Notes under the pieces: model-generated
Database searches by the model: none
What the model was told of the DNA's origin: nothing
The model's input: only the letters and a program-made list of their open reading frames with translations
Program-made: the position numbers and the translations under genes
NCBI GenBank assembly: GCA_021647535.1
Contig: JAKIUO010000161.1
Location: forward strand, 1 to 6,859
Length of the DNA stretch: 6,859 bases
Direction of reading: 5' to 3'
Source: Hyphomicrobiaceae bacterium
GTDB taxonomy: Bacteria; Pseudomonadota; Alphaproteobacteria; Rhizobiales; JAKIUO01
In this document: one piece after another, positions 1 to 4,964 of the stretch
How positions within the stretch are numbered: the first letter of the stretch is position 1
Layout of the letters: each line of letters begins with the position of its first letter

Positions 1-732
1 TGATGTGGGAATTGTGCAAAGCATGAAATGAAGGGTGAGACGCACTTTGCCGCCGGTAAAATCAGCACCGTTGGCGGTGAGGCGCACCGGCGTATCAGCA
101 TAAAATGCGGTGGGGCCGGTGACGCCGGAATTTGTGCTGCCCGCCGCCGCGCCAAGAGCGCCACCATATTTACTGATGTCGCCCGCTATGCCGCAATCAT
201 AGGAAGCGGCACCCGTAATAGCCTGGGTCGTACGGGTGGTGATGGCAAAGACAATGGCGCGATCGGGAATGAGAATGGTGCTGTCTGTTGACGGACCAGA
301 CAGGATGAGCTCTTCTTCGCGCAGTTCGAAAACAGTTGTTGCGCTGCGAGTGCTGGTATTAAGGGTATTTGTCAGGCCGCCACTAATGCTGGAGGAGATC
401 ACGTTCCATGTTGTGCCATCGAAGGCCAGCAGTTTGAGCTCATTTGCCACCCAGCACAACCAGCCCACTTGTGGCGGGTAGAAGCTCCAGACATTGTCCT
501 GAAAGGCGGCGATCTGCCCGTCCTTTGCCAACCAGTCGCCGGTCGCCGCTGGCGCGACAATATAGCGATCACCATTTGCCGGTGAAGCGGGAGCAGAAAC
601 CAGGCTGCGATCCAGGGCTGAAAGCTGGACAATGGCGTCCAGATTGCGGATGGCCTCATTGTGGGTGACGTGCTTTTGCGCCTGCGCCGCGATAAGATAG
701 GGCAGCTTCAGATTTGGCGTGTCGTTCGGCAT
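1..732 (-). CDS. DUF2793 domain protein (phage/GTA tail-associated type), 3' end cut by window edge
   Basis: Reading the minus strand from ATG at 732 gives 244 codons open to base 1, with no stop in the window. Residues about 8-112 match the DUF2793 pattern as I know it: LPYLIAAQAQKHVTHNEAIR (9-28), a following LDAIVQL, then NGDRYIVA (53-60), the W67 and QIAAFQDNVW region, GWLCWVANE (90-98) and LLAFDGTTW (101-109). The C-terminal half (about 130-244) is rich in Thr, Ala and Gly, with STNSGVTGPTAFYADTPVRL (199-218) and RLTLHF, resembling the conserved tail of the longer DUF2793 proteins. The family is of unknown biochemical function and is often found with prophage or gene-transfer-agent tail genes in alphaproteobacteria. 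Start choice: AAGGAG at 748-743 lies 10 bases upstream of the ATG; an in-frame GTG at 738 is an alternative. The ending IPTS resembles family C-termini, so the stop is probably just outside (inference). It sits 125 bp downstream of fcl on the same strand. Confidence 0.82.
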   Translation of the reverse strand, partial: MPNDTPNLKLPYLIAAQAQKHVTHNEAIRNLDAIVQLSALDRSLVSAPASPANGDRYIVAPAATGDWLAKDGQIAAFQDNVWSFYPPQVGWLCWVANELKLLAFDGTTWNVISSSISGGLTNTLNTSTRSATTVFELREEELILSGPSTDSTILIPDRAIVFAITTRTTQAITGAASYDCGIAGDISKYGGALGAAAGSTNSGVTGPTAFYADTPVRLTANGADFTGGKVRLTLHFMLCTIPTS

Positions 733-793
733 GGTCACTCATCTCCTTGTTTTATATACAAGAAGAATGATATGTCATGCGTGCCGGGCGGGG

Positions 794-823
794 ATTATAT
801 TCCTATTTTTTTATGGACCGCAA
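794..823 (-). promoter_or_regulatory. Candidate promoter for the DUF2793 gene
   Basis: On the minus strand a perfect TATAAT (799-794) is preceded, with an 18-bp spacer, by TTGCGG (823-818), which shares only the first three bases with the -35 consensus. It lies in the 125-bp gap after fcl and would give a leader of roughly 55 bases before the ATG at 732. It would let the DUF2793 gene be expressed separately from gmd-fcl. I saw no convincing terminator for gmd-fcl in this gap. Confidence 0.35.
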
Positions 824-857
824 ATGTCAGAATGATCCATATCAAACCTGAAACGCT

Positions 858-1826
858 CTAATCAGCAATATTTTGCAGATACCACTTATAGGCATCGCGC
901 AAGCCATCTCGCATGGGAATGGCGGGTTTCCAGCCCAGTGACAGCAATTTATCAGCCTGCATGAGTTTACGTGGCGTGCCATCTGGTTTGCTGGAGTCTT
1001 TGACGATTTTGCCTGTAAAGCCAACCACTTCATTGACAGTTTCGACCAGTTCAAGAATGGTCAGGTCGCTGCCGGAGCCGACATTGACATGGCTGTCATC
1101 GGAATAGTTTTTCATCAGATGCACCATGGCATCGGCAGCGTCATCAACATGGAGAAATTCGCGCATGGGCGAACCGGTGCCCCATATGGTCATTTCGCGA
1201 TCGCCCCTTTGCTTGGCTTCGTGGGCCTTGCGGATCAGCGCCGGGATGACATGGCTTGTCTCCAGATTATAATTGTCACCTGGACCATAGAGATTGGTCG
1301 GCATGGCGGAAATGAAATCGCTGCCATATTGCCGCCGATAGGCCTGGCACATTTTAATCCCGGCAATTTTGGCAATGGCATACCATTCATTGGTTGGCTC
1401 CAGCGGCCCGGTGAGCAGGGCGTCTTCGGGGATCGGCTGAGGCGCCATCTTGGGATAGATACAAGAAGAGCCCAGAAACAAAAGCTTTTCGACCCCGACT
1501 TTATGAGCGGAATTGATGATATTGGCTTCGATCATCAGATTGTCATAGATGAATTCAGCTGGATAGGTTTCGTTGGCCAGAATACCGCCAACCTTGGCAG
1601 CCGGCGCAAACACCGCTTGCGGCCGCGTCTTTTCCATCCAGCGTTCAACTTCTTCCTGCCGCGTAAGATCGGCATCCTGGCGGGTTGCGGTCACCACATC
1701 GCAGCCCTCGCTGGCCAACCGACGCACCAGTGCCGAACCGACCATGCCACGATGGCCCGCCACAAAGACCCGCTTGCCCGCAAGGGAATAGGTCTCTTTC
1801 ATCTGTTGTTTGACTTTTTTAGTCAT
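858..1826 (-). CDS. fcl: GDP-L-fucose synthase (GDP-4-keto-6-deoxy-D-mannose 3,5-epimerase/4-reductase)
   Basis: A 322-residue extended short-chain dehydrogenase/reductase that epimerises and then reduces GDP-4-keto-6-deoxymannose with NADPH to give GDP-L-fucose in the cytosol. The Rossmann glycine motif is GHRGMVG (24-30). The active-site set fits E. coli Fcl with a constant offset of 13: S120 and C122 in GSSCIYPK, Y149 and K153 in NEWYAIAK, and H192 in SHVIPAL. MPTNLYGPGDNYN (175-187) and the PMREFLHVDD block (220-229) are also typical. The length fits the family (E. coli about 321). The frame is open further upstream, to an ATG at 1871, but the ATG at 1826 is preferred because AAGGA sits 5 bases before it and it gives the family length; a third ATG at 1802 has no ribosome site. 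It overlaps the end of gmd, so the two are very likely cotranscribed and coupled. Stop TAG. Confidence 0.96.
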   Translation of the reverse strand: MTKKVKQQMKETYSLAGKRVFVAGHRGMVGSALVRRLASEGCDVVTATRQDADLTRQEEVERWMEKTRPQAVFAPAAKVGGILANETYPAEFIYDNLMIEANIINSAHKVGVEKLLFLGSSCIYPKMAPQPIPEDALLTGPLEPTNEWYAIAKIAGIKMCQAYRRQYGSDFISAMPTNLYGPGDNYNLETSHVIPALIRKAHEAKQRGDREMTIWGTGSPMREFLHVDDAADAMVHLMKNYSDDSHVNVGSGSDLTILELVETVNEVVGFTGKIVKDSSKPDGTPRKLMQADKLLSLGWKPAIPMRDGLRDAYKWYLQNIAD

Positions 1827-1836
1827 TGCGGTCCTT
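1819..1836 (-). promoter_or_regulatory. Ribosome binding site and 8-base gmd/fcl overlap that decides the fcl start
   Basis: On the minus strand AAGGA (1836-1832) stands 5 bases before ATG (1826-1824), and the gmd stop TAA follows at 1821-1819. The fcl start codon is therefore inside the last codons of gmd, which suggests translational coupling. The ribosome site falls in a near-perfect 9-bp tandem repeat (GACCGCAAG then GACCGCAAT, 1842-1825) that encodes the DRK-DRN end of Gmd. Confidence 0.75.
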
Positions 1837-2889
1837 GCGGTCTTTTTCTTCAGCGACGATCTTGAGATCACTTTCCATCATCATGGAGACCAGCTCTGGA
1901 AAGGTCGTTGTATGTTTCCAGCCCAGAACTTCGAGCGCCTTTGAGGCATCGCCCAGCAGTTCCTCAACTTCGGTGGGACGGAAATAACGAGGGTCAATCT
2001 CGATGATGGTTTTGCCGGTGTCAGCATCAATGCCCACTTCGTCAAGCCCTTCACCCTGCCATTTTATGGTGCGTCCGACATGGGCAAAAGACAGTTCGAC
2101 AAATTCGCGTACGGAATGGGTTTCACCCGTGGCCAGACAATAATCATCGGGCTCGTCTTGTTGCAGCATACGCCACATGCCCTCGACATAGTCGCCAGCA
2201 TATCCCCAGTCGCGTTTGGCGTCGATGTTACCAAGATAAAGTTTTTCCTGCATGTCTAGCTTCATGGCGGCGACGGCTCGGGTGATTTTGCGCGTCACAA
2301 AGGTTTCGCCGCGCATCGGCCCTTCATGGTTGAACAAAATGCCATTGGAGGCGTGCATACCGTAGGCCTCGCGATAGTTGACCGTGATCCAGTAGGAATA
2401 GAGCTTGGCGGCGGCATAGGGTGAGCGTGGATAAAAAGGGGTTGTCTCCTTTTGTGGCACTTCTTGCACCTTGCCAAACAATTCAGATGTTGAGGCCTGA
2501 TAGAAGCGCGTCTTGTCCTGCATATCCAGAATACGGATGGCTTCCAGCAGACGCAAGGTGCCAATGGCATCGGCATTGGCGGTATATTCGGGTGTTTCAA
2601 AACTGACCGCAACATGGCTCTGGGCGGCGAGGTTATAAATTTCGGTGGGTTTGGTTTCCTGGATCAGCCGGATTAGATTGGTGCTGTCTGTAAGATCCCC
2701 ATAGTGCATGAAAAAGCGGGTTTTGTCCTCATGTGGATCAATGTAAAGGCTGTCTACCCGTGACGTGTTGAATGAAGAGGAGCGGCGCTTGAGGCCGTGA
2801 ACAATATAGCCCTTTTCCAACAGTAAAGGCGCCAAATGAGCGCCATCCATACCTGTAATACCGGTAATCAATGCAATTTTTTGTGTCAT
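1819..2889 (-). CDS. gmd: GDP-mannose 4,6-dehydratase
   Basis: A 356-residue extended SDR enzyme that converts GDP-D-mannose to GDP-4-keto-6-deoxy-D-mannose using bound NADP. It is the first committed step to GDP-fucose, and its product is the substrate of the next gene. Visible motifs: the glycine loop GITGMDG (10-16); KRRSSSFNTSRVD (34-46); MHYGDLTDSTNL (61-72); YNLAAQSHVAVSFETPEYTA (85-104); the catalytic S/T and Glu in QASTSELFG (131-139); Y158 and K162 in SPYAAAK; GETFVTRKITRA (194-205); and IDPRYFRPTEVEELLGD (298-314). Near E. coli length, with a shorter C-terminus ending in charged EEKDRKDRND. Two usually constant spots differ: M14 where Gln is normal (TGQDG), and HEGPMRGE (188-195) where HESPRRGE is common. 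Start is ATG at 2889; there is no strong ribosome site, but the N-terminus fits the family. First gene of gmd-fcl. Confidence 0.97.
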   Translation of the reverse strand: MTQKIALITGITGMDGAHLAPLLLEKGYIVHGLKRRSSSFNTSRVDSLYIDPHEDKTRFFMHYGDLTDSTNLIRLIQETKPTEIYNLAAQSHVAVSFETPEYTANADAIGTLRLLEAIRILDMQDKTRFYQASTSELFGKVQEVPQKETTPFYPRSPYAAAKLYSYWITVNYREAYGMHASNGILFNHEGPMRGETFVTRKITRAVAAMKLDMQEKLYLGNIDAKRDWGYAGDYVEGMWRMLQQDEPDDYCLATGETHSVREFVELSFAHVGRTIKWQGEGLDEVGIDADTGKTIIEIDPRYFRPTEVEELLGDASKALEVLGWKHTTTFPELVSMMMESDLKIVAEEKDRKDRND

Positions 2890-2933
2890 GTTTTATTTTC
2901 AATCTAAAATCTGGTTGTACAAATTACAATCAT

Positions 2934-2962
2934 CTTTAAGCCTATCGTCAGGTGTTTTTCAA
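2934..2962 (-). promoter_or_regulatory. Weak candidate promoter for gmd-fcl
   Basis: On the minus strand TTGAAA (2962-2957) is followed after 17 bp by TTAAAG (2939-2934), upstream of the gmd ATG at 2889. The -10 match is poor. An alternative pair, TTGTAA with TAGATT at 17 bp and nearer the gene, would leave almost no leader. Some promoter is expected here because the preceding GST gene ends more than 300 bp away with a probable terminator between, but its exact place is uncertain. Confidence 0.25.
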
Positions 2963-3024
2963 GCTTCTTTATCGCGGTTAAGGTCATCCTCATGGCAATT
3001 CAATTCTCATGCAAACTCGCTACG

Positions 3025-3088
3025 CGACGGGGTCAGCCCTTTTATATTTTGCGCTACCGCTACGCTATTTGAGCGCTGGACCCCGTTG
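3025..3088. other. Long hairpin, about 13 bp stem
   Basis: ACGGGGTC (3027-3034) pairs with GACCCCGT (3079-3086). The stem continues inward with AGC (3035-3037) against GCT (3075-3077) past one bulged G at 3078, and outward by a G-U and a C-G pair. The loop is about 37 bases and contains a second small dyad, GCGCT...AGCGC. It is too far from any gene end and lacks a T run, so it is not an obvious terminator; it is the left structural module of the element between gst and gmd. Confidence 0.5.
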
Positions 3089-3125
3089 GAGGGCCACCAA
3101 ACCACCTGTTTTTCTATCTGAAAGT

Positions 3126-3159
3126 AAAAAAGGGTGGGTTTGGGAGGTCTCCTCCCAAA
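3126..3159 (-). terminator. Terminator-like hairpin downstream of the MAPEG-GST operon
   Basis: A perfect 9-bp stem with a 3-base loop, TTTGGGAGG-AGA-CCTCCCAAA on the minus strand (3159-3139), is followed by CCCACCC and then six T (3131-3126). It lies about 55 bases past the gst stop in the direction of transcription. The 7-base gap between stem and T run is longer than in a standard intrinsic terminator, so termination is plausible but not certain. Confidence 0.45.
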
Positions 3160-3165
3160 GCGGGT

Positions 3166-3181
3166 GCGGGCAGCAGCCCGC
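3166..3181. other. GC-rich short hairpin
   Basis: GCGGGC (3166-3171) and GCCCGC (3176-3181) form a perfect 6-bp stem around AGCA. An alternative pairing uses AAGCGGG (3158-3164) with CCCGCTT (3177-3183), which competes both with this stem and with the neighbouring one at 3139-3159. The two alternatives are mutually exclusive, so the region could switch structure, though it more likely just reflects repeat DNA. Confidence 0.5.
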
Positions 3182-3214
3182 TTGGGAAGCAAAGCTTTCG
3201 AGAATTGAATGGCT

Positions 3215-3874
3215 CTATTTCACCAAGATCTGTTTGGCGCGGGCAATTCGCTCGGCATCGCTAGGCATGGGCGGGATCGTGACGCCAAGGGCAACAGCGG
3301 GGCGCTTGCTCATCAGATCAAGCCAGCGTTGCAGGTTGGGCAGGTCGTTCGTGAACAGGCCGATCATTTCATGGCGCGAGACCCAAGGGTAGGTCGCCAT
3401 GTCGGCGATGGAATAATCTCCGGCCAGATATTCAGCTTCGCCCAGCCTTGTGTCGAGCACGCCGAGCAGGCGTTTGCTCTCGTTTTTATACCGATCAATG
3501 ACGGCAGGCAGGGTCTCGTCGAAATAGTTGAGAAAAACCACGGCCTGGCCCATCATCGGCCCGACCCCGGCCATCTGCAGCATCAGCCATTGCAGGACAA
3601 TGGAGCGCCCTTTGGTGTCACTCGGCATGAATTTTCCGGTTTTTTCGGCCAGATAGACGAGAATGGCTCCCGATTCAAAAACGGCAAAATCATCATTATC
3701 GCGGTCGATGATGGCGGGGATTTTGCCGTTGGGGCTAAATTGCAGATAATCCGTCTGCTTCTGTTCGCCTTTGCCAAAATCAAGGGCGTGCATCTCGTAA
3801 GGCAATTGCATTTCTTCAAGGGCGATGGAGATTTTATGGCCATTGGGCGTAGCGGCGGTGTAAAAGTCGATCAT
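3215..3874 (-). CDS. Glutathione S-transferase, Nu-class/YfcG (Ure2p-like) type
   Basis: A 219-residue cytosolic GST. The N-terminal thioredoxin-fold domain (about 1-82) carries TPNGHKISIALEE (9-21), FSPNGKIPAI with cis-Pro53, and the glutathione-binding FESGAILVYLAEKTG (66-80). The helical domain follows, with LQWLMLQMAGVGPMMGQ (94-110) and the capping box SIADMA (155-160). These blocks match E. coli YfcG closely (TPNGHK, ESGAILLYLAEKTG, GPMLGQ). YfcG-type enzymes use T9/N11 rather than a catalytic Tyr/Ser/Cys and act as disulfide-bond oxidoreductases or glutathione peroxidases; both residues are present here. The start ATG is one base after the stop of the MAPEG gene (TAA-C-ATG), so it is cotranscribed and probably coupled. 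The likely role is glutathione-dependent redox repair or detoxification; the true substrate cannot be read from the sequence. Stop TAG. Confidence 0.94.
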   Translation of the reverse strand: MIDFYTAATPNGHKISIALEEMQLPYEMHALDFGKGEQKQTDYLQFSPNGKIPAIIDRDNDDFAVFESGAILVYLAEKTGKFMPSDTKGRSIVLQWLMLQMAGVGPMMGQAVVFLNYFDETLPAVIDRYKNESKRLLGVLDTRLGEAEYLAGDYSIADMATYPWVSRHEMIGLFTNDLPNLQRWLDLMSKRPAVALGVTIPPMPSDAERIARAKQILVK

Positions 3875-3875
3875 G

Positions 3876-4277
3876 TTACATCATCCCGATGGCTGTATAA
3901 ATGAGGGCAAGGCCGCCTATCGTGCCGACCAGAGCTGTTGCGGCAACGCCAAGCGCGCGTGGTATGCTGGAGCCGGATGTTTTGAACAGGCCAATGGGGT
4001 GCAGCAGGCGACCAATGACAAAGGCAGTGGCGGCAATGATGATCAGCGTCTGGTTGGTGCCAGCCATTTCCAGCAGGGCCAGAACGAACAAAACAATGGC
4101 AGCATTTTCGGCGAGATTGCCATGCGAGCGCACGCGGGCCAGCAATTCGGGCTGATCATCGCCAATGCCGAGCCCTTGTAAATGTTTGTAACGGCTCTTG
4201 CCGGTGATCGCCATGAGGATCATTTGCAAGTTAATAATGATGCCGGCGGCAATGGCAGTGATAACTGGATAGTGCAT
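3876..4277 (-). CDS. MAPEG family membrane protein (YecN-like)
   Basis: A 133-residue integral membrane protein with four predicted hydrophobic segments, about 4-25, 58-73, 77-97 and 107-130. The MAPEG signature is clear in LLARVRSHGNLAENA (45-59), with R50, G53, N54 and E57 in the RxxGNxxE pattern, and GRLLHPIGL (89-97) near the third segment. Length fits bacterial YecN-type members (E. coli YecN about 131). Family members in eukaryotes are membrane glutathione transferases or leukotriene synthases; most bacterial ones are uncharacterised. It is first in a two-gene operon with a soluble GST of unrelated fold, which supports a glutathione-linked role. ATG at 4277 is preceded by GGGGAG about 11 bases upstream. 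A strong promoter/operator lies directly upstream. Confidence 0.9.
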   Translation of the reverse strand: MHYPVITAIAAGIIINLQMILMAITGKSRYKHLQGLGIGDDQPELLARVRSHGNLAENAAIVLFVLALLEMAGTNQTLIIIAATAFVIGRLLHPIGLFKTSGSSIPRALGVAATALVGTIGGLALIYTAIGMM

Positions 4278-4315
4278 GTGAATTTCTCTCCCCTTTTGGT
4301 TTTCTTGGTGGGGAC

Positions 4316-4344
4316 AAGCTAAAACAGACTAGTTGGTCTGTCAA
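4316..4344 (-). promoter_or_regulatory. Promoter of the MAPEG-GST operon
   Basis: On the minus strand a consensus TTGACA (4344-4339) is followed after exactly 17 bp by TAGCTT (4321-4316), a weaker -10 with three consensus positions. The leader would be about 30 bases and includes the GGGGAG ribosome site. The spacer is almost wholly filled by a dyad symmetric site (separate entry). Confidence 0.6.
4324..4341. promoter_or_regulatory. Probable TetR-type repressor operator
   Basis: ACAGAC-TAGTTG-GTCTGT is a perfect dyad of 6-bp arms with a 6-bp centre. It lies between the -35 and -10 hexamers and overlaps the last three bases of the -35, so a bound protein would block RNA polymerase. Length and position suit TetR-family repressors such as NemR, which control glutathione or detoxification genes and have operators with AGAC/GTCT arms. 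Which regulator binds is not visible; none is encoded in the window. Confidence 0.6.
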
Positions 4345-4401
4345 TTGTAAAAGGATATAAAATGGCGGAGATGACAGCTGACCACTTCTTGTGGCGCTCT
4401 G

Positions 4402-4935
4402 TTATTCAGCGCCAAAATTAAGCGCTAGGGATAGTCGGGTTTCATTGCTGTTGTTTTGGGTGACTTCATGGGGCAGGGCAGGATCAAAGAAAATAGCCTC
4501 ACCGGCTTTGGGCCGGATTATTTTTTGACCAGACGTATTTTGAGGAGGCGTATGGAGGATGAGATCGCCGGAATGGGGCGGTACTTTGAGATAGTAGACG
4601 GCTGAGAGCAGTTCGTTATCATCGTCATGGGTATGAAGGCCGGTTATGTGGCCAGGTTGCATGTGATTAAACCAGTGTGCGGTCATTGTCCGCTTGAGAG
4701 GCCGTTCTAAAATTTCAGTCGCAGTCTGTCGCAATGCTGCAAGAAGTGGGGGCAGGCTGGCAAGTAAATGAGGATCGAGATAGATATTTTCATAGCGGCC
4801 AGAAAAAAAGTGGCTTTGCTTGAGCGGCACAAGTGAGGCTTGCTCGAACTCCTGAAGAAGGCGCTTATTCAGGTTTGTGCCAGAGGTCGGTGCGGCGCGC
4901 CAGTAATCAGTAAAATGGTGAAGTTCAAAATTCAT
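4402..4935 (-). CDS. Putative 2-oxoglutarate/Fe(II)-dependent oxygenase (TIGR02466-like)
   Basis: A 177-residue cytosolic protein with the cupin-type core of the small 2OG-Fe(II) oxygenases. HITGLHTHDDDNELLSAVYY (96-115) supplies the first metal ligands: H101 or H103 with an Asp at 104/105, since several pairings fit. PHSGDLILHTP (120-130) and KAGEAIFFDPALPHEV (143-158) supply the distal ligand H156, and RLSLALNF (167-174) has the Arg expected to bind the 2-oxoglutarate carboxylate. The pattern H-x-H...S-x-VYYL...G-L-x-x-x-x-P...H-x-V...R-x-S-x-x-x-N is that of TIGR02466, a family whose substrate is not established to my knowledge. It is slightly short for the family. It starts 29 bp after the phytase-like gene and is probably cotranscribed with it. 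No good ribosome site is visible; a 12-bp palindrome abuts the ATG instead. Confidence 0.8.
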   Translation of the reverse strand: MNFELHHFTDYWRAAPTSGTNLNKRLLQEFEQASLVPLKQSHFFSGRYENIYLDPHLLASLPPLLAALRQTATEILERPLKRTMTAHWFNHMQPGHITGLHTHDDDNELLSAVYYLKVPPHSGDLILHTPPQNTSGQKIIRPKAGEAIFFDPALPHEVTQNNSNETRLSLALNFGAE

Positions 4936-4947
4936 ACTTGATCAAGT
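4936..4947. repeat. 12-bp perfect palindrome next to the oxygenase start codon
   Basis: ACTTGATCAAGT is a perfect palindrome directly touching the ATG of the oxygenase gene, in the place where a ribosome binding site would normally sit. It could be a small operator or a hairpin that limits translation; equally it may be chance. Confidence 0.4.
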
Positions 4948-4964
4948 GGCTTTTATCTTTGGGA

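Larger units (their letters stand above)
2998..3210. repeat. Structured intergenic element with inverted ends, MITE-like or REP-like (hypothesis)
   Basis: This occupies most of the 325-bp gap between gmd and gst, where I find no credible gene. It starts with ATTCAATTCTC (2998-3008) and ends with its exact reverse complement GAGAATTGAAT (3200-3210), 5 bp short of the gst stop codon. Between the ends lie three strong hairpins: 3025-3088, 3139-3159 and 3166-3181. The motif CGCTACGC occurs at about 3018 and again near 3058. GGC occurs on both outer flanks, slightly offset, so it is not a clean target duplication. Short open frames cross the element on both strands but look like accidental translations of repeat DNA. 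That it is an interspersed element is inferred from its architecture; I cannot see other copies. Confidence 0.45.

Noticed and set aside
1..668. Several plus and minus short open frames in the left end
   Set aside because: All are shadows of the DUF2793 gene, which reads through the whole interval in one minus-strand frame and is only missing a stop because of the window edge.
811..840. Dyad ATGGA...TCCAT near an A/T run after fcl as a terminator
   Set aside because: The stem is only 5 bp with a long loop, and on the transcribed strand it is followed by A residues, not T.
1089..1865. Plus-strand open frame of 258 codons
   Set aside because: It is antisense to fcl, whose catalytic residues and family motifs are unmistakable; composition (many His, Arg, Pro) is typical of a shadow frame.
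858..1871. Longer fcl starting at ATG 1871
   Set aside because: It would overlap gmd by 53 bases, lacks a ribosome site and adds a 15-residue Lys/Arg/Ser-rich extension absent from the family; ATG 1826 has AAGGA at 5 bases.
3007..3192. Short open frames on both strands inside the structured gap
   Set aside because: They cross hairpins and inverted ends, have no ribosome sites, and look like accidental translations of repeat DNA.
3209..3904. Plus-strand open frame of 231 codons
   Set aside because: It is antisense to the GST gene and resembles no family; the minus-strand product has full GST motifs.
4380..4397. CCAC-TTCTT-GTGG dyad after the oxygenase gene as a terminator
   Set aside because: The stem is only 4 bp and no T run follows in the minus direction close to the stem.
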